NCBI GenBank assembly: GCA_948434855.1
Contig: CAOJFR010000004.1
Location: 1-59,108 of the forward strand
From: an uncultured Clostridia bacterium
Lineage (GTDB): Bacteria; Bacillota; Clostridia; Christensenellales; UBA1242
Direction of reading: 5' to 3'
Length of the DNA stretch: 59,108 nt
Shown: positions 40,775 through 50,253 of the stretch, piece after piece
Layout of the letters: the number at the start of each line of letters is the position of its first letter
Position numbering within the stretch: position 1 is the first letter of the stretch
The notes under the pieces: generated by a model
Database searches by the model: none
The model's input: the letters and a program-made list of their open reading frames with translations, nothing else
What the model was told of the DNA's origin: nothing
Program-made: the position numbers and the translations under genes

Positions 40775-41734
40775 TTATTTTTTTCTGCTTAAAATTTTAA
40801 GTTTATTTGAAAGAGAAAATAATATAGAGCTTTTATCTTTTTCAAAGACATAAAAAGAAATAGAGTTTTCTGTTAGACTATAGTCAAAATACTTAAACTC
40901 TTTTAATGTTTTAATGCATACAAAGCAAATTTTTGTTGCTCTTTCAGGGTTACTGAAACATATAGAAATTTTGCAAAGTCCAGAGCGTTCTGTTATACCA
41001 ATTTCATCACAGGTAATATTAAAAATGTCAGTTCCAATTCTGTTAGGGCTGGCACTGCTTTTTGATATAATTTTAACAAAATGTGTTTTTGCAATTGAGA
41101 TTGCTTTAGAATCCAAAACCTTGGCACCAGATTCTGCTAATGAAAACATCATTTCATAGTTTATATTTTTTATTTTTTTATAAGGCAAATTTCTTGGGTC
41201 GCCCGCAAGCACTCCTGAAAAGTCAGAATATATTTCAGCAGGGCAGTCAAAGGCTGCACCAATTGCGACTGCTGTTGTATCAGAGCCTCCTCGTCCAAGT
41301 GTAACAATTTCACCTTTTTGATTAATTCCTTGAAAACCACAAACCACAGCAACAAAACCATTATTTAAACAATCGCTTATTTTCTTTTTGTTTAAATAAC
41401 ATATCCTTGCATTTAAATAATCGCCGAATGTTGAAATTTCGCAATCTCTGCCAGTTAAGGTTTTTGCTGGAACGCCGAGATAATTTAATTGCATACAAAA
41501 TAGTGTGGCAGATTGAATTTCGCCTGTTGATAGGAGCATTGCCATTTCTCTATCATTGTTTTTAAATCCAAAATTTTCTGCCAGTTTGGTTAAATATTCA
41601 GTTGTATTTCCCATTGCGCTAACAACAATAACAAGTTTTTGGTCAGCTTTATATGCTTTTTTAATAAATTTACAAACATTTTGCACTTTTTCTAATGATT
41701 CTAAACTTTTTCCACCAAATTTTAAAATTCTCAT
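40775..41734 (-). CDS. Aspartate kinase with shortened regulatory part
   Basis: 319 residues. Kinase domain motifs: KFGGKSLES at the start (KFGGTS type), VVSAMGNTTEYL, STGEIQSATLF, GRGGSDTTAVAIGAAF and the SDFSGVLAGDPR / GAKVLDSKAI segments. Phosphorylates aspartate in the lysine/threonine/methionine pathway. Normal aspartokinases have about 400 or more residues with two ACT domains; here only about 80 residues follow the kinase domain, enough for one degraded ACT-like unit, so feedback control may be lost or altered. Divergent from asd, with a 55-nt shared region. No ribosome site is visible; the ATG lies in a palindrome. Confidence 0.88.
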   Translation of the reverse strand: MRILKFGGKSLESLEKVQNVCKFIKKAYKADQKLVIVVSAMGNTTEYLTKLAENFGFKNNDREMAMLLSTGEIQSATLFCMQLNYLGVPAKTLTGRDCEISTFGDYLNARICYLNKKKISDCLNNGFVAVVCGFQGINQKGEIVTLGRGGSDTTAVAIGAAFDCPAEIYSDFSGVLAGDPRNLPYKKIKNINYEMMFSLAESGAKVLDSKAISIAKTHFVKIISKSSASPNRIGTDIFNITCDEIGITERSGLCKISICFSNPERATKICFVCIKTLKEFKYFDYSLTENSISFYVFEKDKSSILFSLSNKLKILSRKK

Positions 41735-41763
41735 AATATATATTATGAACTAGCTGTCTAGTT
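41732..41763. promoter_or_regulatory. Palindromes in the lysC-asd divergent region
   Basis: CATAATATATATTATG (41732-41747) is a perfect 16-bp palindrome that contains the aspartokinase start codon and -10-like sequence on both strands. AACTAG-CTGT-CTAGTT (41748-41763) follows. Together they look like a shared promoter/operator for both genes. Confidence 0.5.
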
Positions 41764-41789
41764 TGACATTTAATGAGAGGTAATATGTT

Positions 41790-42755
41790 ATGATAAATGT
41801 GGCAATAGTTGGTGCAACTGGTCTTGTTGGAGAAACAATAATAAAAGTTTTAGAAGAAGAAGGATTAATAAAAAAAATTAGGCTAACTTTGTTTGCTTCA
41901 GATAATAGTCATGGAAAATTATTGACTATTGGAAAAATAGATTATAGGCTTACAAGCTTAAACGAGGACGCACTCCGACAAAAATTTGATTATGTATTTT
42001 TTTCTGCTGGTGATGAAGTTAGCAAAGAGTGGGCTAAAAAATTTGTTAAGAGCGGCAGTATTGTAATTGACAACTCAAATGCTTTTAGAAGAGAAAAAAC
42101 TGTTCCACTTGTTGTTCCAGAAATTAATTGTGAAAATATAGAAAACACTCCAAAAATTATTTCAAATCCAAATTGCTCAACAATTCAGCTTGCAGTTGTT
42201 GTGCATAGGCTTTTAGAGATCTCAGACATAAATAAAATAATTGTCAGTTCTTATCAGTCTGTCAGTGGTGCTGGAAGACCTGCACTTTCAGATTTGGTTC
42301 TTGGAACAAATAAATTTTTTGATGTTAAAATTCAAAATAATATTATTGCTCAAATTGGTGGTGTGGAAGAAAATGGATTTTGCACTGAAGAAAATAAAAT
42401 TATGTTTGAACTCAATAAAATTCTCGGTACAAAAATAAACATTCTTGCAACAACGGTTCGTGTTCCTATACCATATTGTCATGGTGAAAGCGTTTATATA
42501 AAATTTAAAAACAAAGTAGATATAAACTTAATAAAATCTGCTTTAAGATGCTCTCATATAACGCTGTTAGAAGATGAGATTGCATTCCCAAGCATAGTTG
42601 CAGGCACTAATCAAACCTATATTTGCAGACTTAGGCTTGTTAAGGAAAAAGAATTAATGTTGTTTATTGTTGCTGACAATTTAAGAAGAGGTGCAGCATA
42701 TAATGCAGTGGAAACTTTTAAAAGACTTATTAAGTTTGAAATTAAAAATAAATAA
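41790..42755 (+). CDS. asd: Aspartate-semialdehyde dehydrogenase
   Basis: 321 residues. NADP-binding start VAIVGATGLVGETIIKVL, catalytic Cys in SNPNCSTIQLAVV (about 130), substrate residues in VSSYQSVSGAGRP and the His in PYCHGESVYI. Reduces aspartyl phosphate to the semialdehyde, the branch point to lysine/diaminopimelate, threonine and methionine. It pairs with the divergent aspartokinase for the first two steps. AGAGG lies ten bases before the ATG. Confidence 0.96.
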   Translation: MINVAIVGATGLVGETIIKVLEEEGLIKKIRLTLFASDNSHGKLLTIGKIDYRLTSLNEDALRQKFDYVFFSAGDEVSKEWAKKFVKSGSIVIDNSNAFRREKTVPLVVPEINCENIENTPKIISNPNCSTIQLAVVVHRLLEISDINKIIVSSYQSVSGAGRPALSDLVLGTNKFFDVKIQNNIIAQIGGVEENGFCTEENKIMFELNKILGTKINILATTVRVPIPYCHGESVYIKFKNKVDINLIKSALRCSHITLLEDEIAFPSIVAGTNQTYICRLRLVKEKELMLFIVADNLRRGAAYNAVETFKRLIKFEIKNK

Positions 42756-42858
42756 CAGAAAAGTTATATAACAATTTAATTTTATATTTGTCAAAAAACC
42801 AAAAAATAAAACAATAATTTTATAAGCTGTGCCAAACGATTTTTTATATGATGGTTAT

Positions 42859-45123
42859 ATGAAAAAACAGCTTATCTGGCGAATAATAAAAGAGTTTGCA
42901 TTTTTAATATTGCAAATCTTTTTTTCACGAATAAACTTGTTTGGCTTTATTTCGCCAGCAGGCTTGCCATTTGCTTTTATTAGACTATTTTTTGGTGGAA
43001 ATATTTTCATAACACTTGGCAGTTATTTTATTTCAAAAATTTATCTATTTGCAAACTTAAACTTTTTAATAATAACAATTTATGAAATTGTGTTGTTAAC
43101 ACTATACTATTTTGCAATGGAATTTTTGAAGACTAAAAAGAAAATTCTTTTGATTTATTGTTTTTTAATAATATCTAATGCTTTATCGTTATACTATAAC
43201 ATTTTTAGTTTAACAAGCCTTTGGCACTTTTTTGTAAATTTCTCACTTCAAATAATAATATTATTTTATTTTTATAAACTTTTTGCAATCTATAAAAACA
43301 AGTTTATCTTTTTTAAATTTTCACATAAAGATTATCTTTTTTTTTCCATTGCAATTTTAATGCTTTCAGTTGGTGCATTTGAATATGAGTTTATTTTAAA
43401 ATTTATTGGTTATTTTATGATTGCAGGATTTCTTGTTGCTCTTTGCAAAGTTATGCCAGTTGATAAATATTTTGTATTTTGCACAATTTTTTCTCTTGGC
43501 ATGGTAATTGCGTCAAAGAGTGCAAACTATATAATCTTTTCTGCAATTTCAAGTATAATCTTTTTCCAATTAAAACAAGTTAATAAATATGTTTACATAT
43601 TTTCGTGTCTTGCCACTTTTGCTGCATTAATTTTATTGTTAAAATTATATGGTATATATGATATTATCATGATTTATGCAGCTGTCGTAATTTATGCATT
43701 CATCCCAACAAAACTTTGGTCTAAACTAAAGTCTCTTTTTGATATAGAATCTGCAGAAATATTAAGACAAAAAATAGAAGAAGAAAAGATAAAAAAAATA
43801 CAAGGTAAATTGCTTTTAATGTCAAGCACACTCACAGCAATGCAAAATAACTTTAAATATTTGCTTATTGGAAAAATTGATAGAAGCAAGGCTTGCAAAG
43901 AGCTTGCGAATGATATAATATCAAAATGCTGTGGACAGTGTGAATATTATAAAACTTGTTTTTTAGAAAACATGGATAAAAAGAGTCTTATTGAAAATCT
44001 TATGTTTAAAGCAATAGAGCAAATTGAAATTGGAGATAAGGATTTTAGCAATGGAACACTTTCATATTGTTCAAAAAATAAAATTTTAATGAATGAAATA
44101 AATCAAACTGCAAAAATATTTTTGTCTTATGAAAAGCAGGTTAAAAATGAAGATTCTAGCAAACTTATTATTGCCAGTGAAATTCAAAATTTTGCAAATA
44201 TATTTTTAAATTTTGCAAAAATGATTGAAAATTCTTTAAAAATTAATGAAAAACAGTCAAAAGCTTTGAAAGAAATACTTTTGAATAATATGATAGATGC
44301 AAAAGAAGTTGCAATAATAGAGAACCCTTCTGGAATAAATTCAATAGATTTGGTACTTACAAATGAACAAGCTATGAAAAAAGAAGTTATAGATTCAATT
44401 AATAGGTTAACCAAACTCAGTGTAAAATTAAAGTCGGCAAAACACCTTGAATATTCAGGGATTTGTCATGCAACTTATGTGCCGATAAGCAAAATTAAGC
44501 CAGAGTTTGCAGTTGCAACAAAATCAAAAGAAAGCAAAAATGGTGATAATGTTGTTATCACAAAACTTAGTGAAAATAAATTTTTTGTTGCCATTGCTGA
44601 TGGTATGGGTCATGGTGAAGCGGCAAACAAAATTTCTGGGATGGTGCTTTCACTCATAAGGTCACTTTTTGAGGTCGGTTTAGATGAAACTTTAATTATT
44701 AGTTCTATAAATAAATTGCTTATTCCTGCAGGACTAGAAAACTTTACATCGCTTGATGCTTGTGTAATAGACTTAGAAAAAAATATTTGTGATTTTGTGA
44801 AACTTGGTGCTTCAGTTTCAATAATTAAACACAAAAACACAAGTGAAGTAATAGTTTCAGAAAGTTTGCCAATTGGTATTGTTCAAAACATAAAACCAAC
44901 AATAGTTCGCAAGCAAATATCATCTGGCGATATGATTTTTCTTGCAAGTGATGGTATTGTTGATTCATTTGAAAATATAGATATTTATAAAAGCTTTATA
45001 AATGATGCAAAGATCTTTAACTTGCAAAAATATTTAGATGAAGTTGTGGTTGATGCAGGGGTTCAAAATCAGAAACATATAGACGATATGACAATTATAG
45101 GCATAAATTTATTGAAAAATTAA
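42859..45123 (+). CDS. spoIIE: SpoIIE-family serine phosphatase
   Basis: 754 residues. About ten hydrophobic segments occupy residues 10-300, a helical regulatory middle with a Cys cluster (CCGQCEYYKTC) follows, then the PP2C/SpoIIE domain with VAIADGMGHGEAANKISG and MIFLASDGIVDSF. In spore formers it dephosphorylates SpoIIAA to activate sigma-F. The position before tilS is that of Bacillus and Clostridium. ATG at 42859 is preferred to GTG at 42829, though neither has a strong ribosome site. Whether the host still sporulates cannot be judged here. Confidence 0.9.
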   Translation: MKKQLIWRIIKEFAFLILQIFFSRINLFGFISPAGLPFAFIRLFFGGNIFITLGSYFISKIYLFANLNFLIITIYEIVLLTLYYFAMEFLKTKKKILLIYCFLIISNALSLYYNIFSLTSLWHFFVNFSLQIIILFYFYKLFAIYKNKFIFFKFSHKDYLFFSIAILMLSVGAFEYEFILKFIGYFMIAGFLVALCKVMPVDKYFVFCTIFSLGMVIASKSANYIIFSAISSIIFFQLKQVNKYVYIFSCLATFAALILLLKLYGIYDIIMIYAAVVIYAFIPTKLWSKLKSLFDIESAEILRQKIEEEKIKKIQGKLLLMSSTLTAMQNNFKYLLIGKIDRSKACKELANDIISKCCGQCEYYKTCFLENMDKKSLIENLMFKAIEQIEIGDKDFSNGTLSYCSKNKILMNEINQTAKIFLSYEKQVKNEDSSKLIIASEIQNFANIFLNFAKMIENSLKINEKQSKALKEILLNNMIDAKEVAIIENPSGINSIDLVLTNEQAMKKEVIDSINRLTKLSVKLKSAKHLEYSGICHATYVPISKIKPEFAVATKSKESKNGDNVVITKLSENKFFVAIADGMGHGEAANKISGMVLSLIRSLFEVGLDETLIISSINKLLIPAGLENFTSLDACVIDLEKNICDFVKLGASVSIIKHKNTSEVIVSESLPIGIVQNIKPTIVRKQISSGDMIFLASDGIVDSFENIDIYKSFINDAKIFNLQKYLDEVVVDAGVQNQKHIDDMTIIGINLLKN

Positions 45124-45155
45124 TTAATTTGTTTTAATATAATTATAGGTGAATT

Positions 45156-46484
45156 ATGTTAAGAGAGTTAATTAAAGAAGATTATATTTGTGAAACGGAC
45201 AGAGTTGCCGTTGGAGTTTCTGGTGGTGCAGATTCAATGCTTTTGCTTCATGCGCTAATTGATGCAAAAAAGTATAAAAATTTTTATTTAAAAGTAATTA
45301 ATGTTAATCATCATCTAAGAGATGAAGAAAGCGATGGTGATTCTGAATTTGTTGTAAACTTTTGCAAAAAAAATAGTTTAGACTTTGTTACTTTGGATGC
45401 TGATGTTAAAGGACTTAAGGCTGAGAAAAAAAAGACCTTGGAGGAAGCTGCAAGAATAGCAAGATATAATTTGATAAACACAGAGATGAAGAAGTGTAAA
45501 CTAAATAAACTATTTTTGGCTCATCACATGGGTGATAATGTAGAAACAATTTTAATGAATATTTGTAGGGGCAGTGGGTTGTCTGGTGCAACAGGAATAA
45601 GGTCTACAAATGAGATTTTTAGACCATTATTAAATCTAACAAAAACTGAAATTTTAAACCTATGCAAAATCAATAAAATAGACTATGTAACAGACTCTTC
45701 AAATTTTGTGAATGATTGCACAAGAAATTATATTAGAAATATAGTTATAAAAGATTTAGAAAAAGTTTATCCAGATGTTGTAAAAAATATTGCATTATTC
45801 GGTGAAAGGTGCAATGAAATTCAAAAATATATTGAGTCACTTATTGATGAAAGTTTGATCGTTTCAGAAGATAAAGCAATTATATTAAAGGAAACGGCAT
45901 TTTTAAATCAAAGTTTTATTGTACGTGAATATTTAAAAAATGTATTTAAGAAGTTAAATATTTTTTCAGATATTGAAGCAAAGCACTATAAGCTTTTAAC
46001 TAAACTTATTGATTTGCCAGTCAATTCATCATTAGATCTTCCTCATCAAATAACTGCAAAAAGAGTTTATTCAGGCATAAAATTCATTAAAAAAACTAAA
46101 AAAATAGCTCAAAATTCAGAATATGAGTTCATAATAGGTGAAACAGAAATTGTGGGTTATGGCAAAATTTTGGTTGAAATAGTTAGTGAATATGAAGTCA
46201 CTTATGGCGATGGAAACTTTTATATAGACTATTATAAGGTTGCAAATGATGCAGTTTGGAGATTTAGAAAAATTGGGGATGAGTTTGTAAAACTAGGTTC
46301 TGGTTCAAAAAAGCTCAATGATTATTTCACAGATAAAAAGATAGACGTTGACCTTAGAGATAAAATTCCAGTGTTAGCTAGCGGAAATCATATTTATTTA
46401 GTTGCAGAATATGATATTTCAGAAAGTGTAAAGATTGTTGGAACAGTTGATAAAATAGCAAAAATAACTTTCTTAGAAAACTAA
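45156..46484 (+). CDS. tilS: tRNA(Ile)-lysidine synthase
   Basis: 442 residues. PP-loop VGVSGGADSMLLLHAL (residues 19-34), VNHHLRDEESDGDSEF, the HHMGDNVETILMNICRGSG block and the TilS C-terminal domain with LGSGSKKLNDYF. Converts C34 of tRNA(Ile)(CAU) to lysidine so that AUA is read as Ile; essential. The usual downstream partners hpt and ftsH are absent in this window; a membrane protein pair follows instead. Confidence 0.95.
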   Translation: MLRELIKEDYICETDRVAVGVSGGADSMLLLHALIDAKKYKNFYLKVINVNHHLRDEESDGDSEFVVNFCKKNSLDFVTLDADVKGLKAEKKKTLEEAARIARYNLINTEMKKCKLNKLFLAHHMGDNVETILMNICRGSGLSGATGIRSTNEIFRPLLNLTKTEILNLCKINKIDYVTDSSNFVNDCTRNYIRNIVIKDLEKVYPDVVKNIALFGERCNEIQKYIESLIDESLIVSEDKAIILKETAFLNQSFIVREYLKNVFKKLNIFSDIEAKHYKLLTKLIDLPVNSSLDLPHQITAKRVYSGIKFIKKTKKIAQNSEYEFIIGETEIVGYGKILVEIVSEYEVTYGDGNFYIDYYKVANDAVWRFRKIGDEFVKLGSGSKKLNDYFTDKKIDVDLRDKIPVLASGNHIYLVAEYDISESVKIVGTVDKIAKITFLEN

Positions 46485-46489
46485 ACTTC

Positions 46490-46519
46490 TTGACAAGCAA
46501 GCCCTGCACATAATATAAT
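46490..46519 (+). promoter_or_regulatory. Promoter of the membrane peptide pair
   Basis: TTGACA (46490-46495), 18 nt, TATAAT (46514-46519), directly after tilS. Confidence 0.75.
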
Positions 46520-46542
46520 TGAAAAAGAAGGAGAGATATTAG

Positions 46543-46650
46543 ATGTTCAAAAGAAGATTTAGCATACTTAAAATTCTTGGTTTAATAATTGCTACAGCCA
46601 TATTGCTGTTCTTCGTTTTCAAAGCATCAATATCTGGCAGCATAGTTTAG
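46543..46650 (+). CDS. 35-residue membrane peptide
   Basis: Short ORF starting after AAGGAGAGATATTAG: basic start MFKRRFSILK, then one hydrophobic helix (about 11-26) and a short tail. Its TAG shares one base with the GTG start of the next gene, so the two are translationally coupled. Probably a single-span membrane peptide, perhaps a partner of the downstream protein. No family known. Confidence 0.65.
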   Translation: MFKRRFSILKILGLIIATAILLFFVFKASISGSIV

Positions 46651-47546
46651 TGAAAACAAAAAATAGTAGATCAGGCTTTGTTGTAAAGCTAGTAATAATA
46701 ATTTCGCTTGTGTTATCCGTTTTTGTGGGCGGATTCTTTTTCCTAGACAAAGTGATAGTTCCAAAATATTTTGGAGATTATGGAATATATAATGTTGGCG
46801 ATTTAATTGGGGTTGTTTCTTCATTATATAGTTCGCCAAAAGAAAGCGAGTTTATAACAAATGGTCATTCTCCTGCAGATCTTAGTGATGCAATAAAAAA
46901 ACTTCAAAATGCAAATTACAAAATTCAAGATGATGGAAATATTTTAAAAGAAGACATGGACTCATTTAAGGGTGATCAAAGAGTTGAACTCACGGATTGC
47001 GAATTTGCCGCAATTTGTGACAAGCTTATTGAAAATGGTATGCTTAAAAATGCGCTCCCAGATCTAAATTATTTAAATGTAATGAATATTTCTGTTTTAG
47101 AACTAACTTCAAAACCAGTAGAAGAATCACTTGACGAAGAGTCAGGAACATATTCAAAAGCTCATATAAAATTTATAATAAAAATTGAAACTTCAGACAT
47201 TCGTGACCAAATTGCTTCACAAATGCAAACGCCAATGTATTTATTAAAAATAATAATTCCAGACAAGCTTTATTTTTCAATTAATTATGATATTGATTTA
47301 GATAATCCTGAAGAAAGATATTCAAATGGTGATATTTCTATTAATGGAAAAACAGCAAAACAAAGCGAAACATTAATTAACCTTCTCATTGAATTTATTT
47401 TCCCAGAAGAAGAAAATATGGATATAAATTCTTTCACAAAGGCAATAGGAGATGTGGCAATGAAAGGTATTGATGCTCTTGGAACATTCAGGTTTGTTTC
47501 AGGAATTGGTCTTTCTGGTCAAAGAAATGGATTTGTAGTAAATTAA
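46650..47546 (+). CDS. Membrane-anchored extracellular protein of unknown function
   Basis: 298 residues from a GTG start (TAGTG overlap with the preceding peptide; no good ribosome site of its own). One N-terminal membrane helix (about 12-32), the rest predicted outside: alternating helices and long beta strands (SKAHIKFIIKIETS, YLLKIIIPDKLYFSINYDID), with an acidic patch. No family recognised. A short terminator follows (47545-47577). Confidence 0.7.
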   Translation: MKTKNSRSGFVVKLVIIISLVLSVFVGGFFFLDKVIVPKYFGDYGIYNVGDLIGVVSSLYSSPKESEFITNGHSPADLSDAIKKLQNANYKIQDDGNILKEDMDSFKGDQRVELTDCEFAAICDKLIENGMLKNALPDLNYLNVMNISVLELTSKPVEESLDEESGTYSKAHIKFIIKIETSDIRDQIASQMQTPMYLLKIIIPDKLYFSINYDIDLDNPEERYSNGDISINGKTAKQSETLINLLIEFIFPEEENMDINSFTKAIGDVAMKGIDALGTFRFVSGIGLSGQRNGFVVN

Positions 47547-47577
47547 AAACTTGCAAGTATTCTTGCAAGCTTTTTTA
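47545..47577 (+). terminator. Terminator after the gene at 46650
   Basis: ACTTGCAAG, TATT, CTTGCAAGCT, T6; between convergent genes. Confidence 0.8.
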
Positions 47578-50184
47578 TCTTTCTTTAATAAATAGTTTTC
47601 CAACTTCAACTAGTGGAATTATTGCAATGCTGGTTAAAACAACAATAAGCCATTGAATGCTGCCTAAAGTCACAAGTCCAAAAAGTGAAGCAAAGAAAGG
47701 AATAAAATAAACTCCTAAAATCATACCAAGCAAAATTATAAAACTAAAATTGAAAAATTTATTTTTGAAAATATTAATTCTAAAGATACTCTTGTCTGTT
47801 TTGCAGTTTATTGCATGAATAATTTGCATAAGACAAATTGTTAAAAACGACATTGTGCTAGCCACTTCGTTTCCATAACTCCATCTTGCAAATACAAACA
47901 TAATTAGAACAATTAATGATTGAACAAAACCTTGATAGATAATAGAGCTTCCAAGTGCACCTGAAAGAAGTGACTTTTTAGAATCTCTTGGTGGTCTGTC
48001 CATAATGTTTTTTTCAGAAGGCTCAATTCCAAGTGCAAAAGCGGGCAAGCTGTCTGTAACAAGATTAATAAACAATATTTGCGTTGGAATCAAAAAGATT
48101 GCACCAGGCATTACTAAGGATGTAATGAATATTCCAATAACCTCAACAAGGTTTGTGGAAATTAAAAACAGAATTGTTTTAGCAATGTTTTGATAAATGG
48201 TTCTGCCTTCTTTAACAGACATAACAATAGTAGAAAAATTGTCATCAGCAATAATAATATCAGCAACTTCCTTTGTAACATCAGTCCCTGTAATTCCCAT
48301 ACAAGCACCAATGTTTGCTGTTTTAATGCTAGGTGCGTCATTAATGCCATCTCCAGTCATGGCAACGATATTGCCATTAGACTTAAGTGCCTTAACAATC
48401 ATAAGTTTGTGTTCTGGTGTGACTCTTGCAAACACATGATATTTTGATATAATTTTTGCAAGGTCTTTTTCAGAGAGCTTGGATAGTTCATACCCAGTCA
48501 AAACTTGTTTTTCACTATTTGCAATTCCAAGTTTTTTTGCAATGGCAAAAGCAGTTGCAGGGTGGTCGCCAGTTATCATAATGGTTGTTAGTCCAGCTTT
48601 TTTACATTCTTTTATTGCAGATATAGCTTCTGGTCTTGGAGGGTCAATGATACCAACAAAACCAACAAATATCATGTTGTTTTCATTATAATCTTCAGAT
48701 GCATCCTTATATGCTAGTGAAATAACTCGTTCACCTTCAGAACATACTTTTTGGTTTGCAGACAAAATTTTGTTAGTTATAGCTCTTGTTAAGGGTTTAA
48801 CCTCACCATTTTCTAAAACTCTGTCACACTTTCCAAGAATATAATCAAGGGCTCCTTTTGCATAAAGAGTTTTTTTACCAGTTTCTTCACAAACCACACT
48901 CATAGTTTTTCTTATAGAGTTAAATTCATTTTCTTTAATTCTTCGTGAACGCTGTTTGAAAGCATTAACATCTATTTGATTTTTAAATAGCAGAGAAATT
49001 AAAGATGTTTCGGTTGCATCAGCAGAAATTTTATTTCCACTAATTTTTGCGTTGTTACAAAGAGCAAGAATTTTAATGGCATCTTCACTTTGTTTAAGAT
49101 CATAGTCCTTACATAAATTTATTTTGCCGCTTTCATAATAGTGACTGGCAGTCATTTCATTTTTGGTTAGTGTTCCTGTTTTATCTGAACAAATAACATT
49201 GCAACAACCAAGTGTTTCAACAGCAGAAAGTTTCTTTACTATAGCATTTTTTCTTGCAAGCTTTTGAACGCCTAGTGCCATAATTATTGTGATGACGGCT
49301 GGCAAGCTTTCTGGAATTGCAGCAACAGCAAGTGCCACTGCAGTAAGAAGGGCATCAATAAAAGTCTGGTTTTTGTTAAATAATAACTGAACAGCAAACA
49401 CCACTAAAACAATTCCAAGGATACCAATGCTTAGCACTTTTCCAATTTTGTCTATGTTTTTTTCAAGTGGTGTTTTTTCTTTAAGAGAGCTGCCCAAAAT
49501 ATCTGCAATTTTTCCAATCTCTGTATCTTTGCCAATGCTAACAACAATGCCTTTGCCATATCCAGCAGTAACACTTGTCCCAGAAAAACACATATTGTCT
49601 TGGTCAGAAAGCGTAACATCTTTTTTGTTTATAATTTTATCACTTTTAAGTACAGAGTTACTTTCACCAGTCATAGAGCTTTCGTTGCATCTTAACCCGC
49701 TGCAGCTAATGATTCTTATGTCTGCCGGAACAATATCGCCAGCCTTAAGTTCACAAACATCACCAATAGTTAAATTTCCAACCTTAATTTTTTGTAGTTC
49801 ACCATCTCTATAAACTCTTGCAAAAGGCTCAGTTTGCTTTTTTAGTGCGGCAAGAGCATCTTCAGCTTTTTGTTGTTGAATTACGCCCACAACAGCGTTT
49901 ATTATTACAATAACAAAAATTAATATGCCCTCAAAAAGGCTTTCCATATCATGATGAACAATTGCGGTAATAACAGAAATTATCGCAGAAATAATCAAGA
50001 TGATAATCATTAAATTTTTAAATTCATTTAAAAGTTTCTTAAAAAAACCAACCTTTTTTTGCTCATTTAGCTTATTTTCACCAAATTTTGCGTTTTTTTC
50101 TGCAGCCAAGGAAGAAGATAGTCCTTCTTCTGAAGACTCTAATTCTCTAAAAACTTGCTTAATATCTTTATTATAAAATGCCAC
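47575..50184 (-). CDS. Calcium-transporting P2A-type ATPase
   Basis: 869 residues. P-type ATPase order: actuator TGES, here MTGESNSVLKSDK; phosphorylation motif SDKTGTLTKNEM; KGALDYIL in the nucleotide domain; and MTGDGINDAPSIKTANIG. The calcium-site helix reads AIPESLPAV (usual PEGLP), and the late helix has NLVTDSLPAFALG, as in SERCA/PMCA-like bacterial pumps such as YloB. Exports Ca2+. GTG at 50184 behind AAGGAG (nine bases) is preferred; the upstream ATG at 50223 would place the ribosome site inside the coding region. Confidence 0.92.
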   Translation of the reverse strand: MAFYNKDIKQVFRELESSEEGLSSSLAAEKNAKFGENKLNEQKKVGFFKKLLNEFKNLMIIILIISAIISVITAIVHHDMESLFEGILIFVIVIINAVVGVIQQQKAEDALAALKKQTEPFARVYRDGELQKIKVGNLTIGDVCELKAGDIVPADIRIISCSGLRCNESSMTGESNSVLKSDKIINKKDVTLSDQDNMCFSGTSVTAGYGKGIVVSIGKDTEIGKIADILGSSLKEKTPLEKNIDKIGKVLSIGILGIVLVVFAVQLLFNKNQTFIDALLTAVALAVAAIPESLPAVITIIMALGVQKLARKNAIVKKLSAVETLGCCNVICSDKTGTLTKNEMTASHYYESGKINLCKDYDLKQSEDAIKILALCNNAKISGNKISADATETSLISLLFKNQIDVNAFKQRSRRIKENEFNSIRKTMSVVCEETGKKTLYAKGALDYILGKCDRVLENGEVKPLTRAITNKILSANQKVCSEGERVISLAYKDASEDYNENNMIFVGFVGIIDPPRPEAISAIKECKKAGLTTIMITGDHPATAFAIAKKLGIANSEKQVLTGYELSKLSEKDLAKIISKYHVFARVTPEHKLMIVKALKSNGNIVAMTGDGINDAPSIKTANIGACMGITGTDVTKEVADIIIADDNFSTIVMSVKEGRTIYQNIAKTILFLISTNLVEVIGIFITSLVMPGAIFLIPTQILFINLVTDSLPAFALGIEPSEKNIMDRPPRDSKKSLLSGALGSSIIYQGFVQSLIVLIMFVFARWSYGNEVASTMSFLTICLMQIIHAINCKTDKSIFRINIFKNKFFNFSFIILLGMILGVYFIPFFASLFGLVTLGSIQWLIVVLTSIAIIPLVEVGKLFIKER

Positions 50185-50227
50185 GTCAAATTGCTCCTTA
50201 TATAATAAAGGTATATTAAGCATGAAT

Positions 50228-50251
50228 AAAAAAAATGCAACCTAAGTTGCA
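50228..50251 (-). terminator. Terminator after radC
   Basis: Minus strand GTGCAAC, TTAG, GTTGCA, T8. Confidence 0.85.
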
Positions 50252-50253
50252 CT

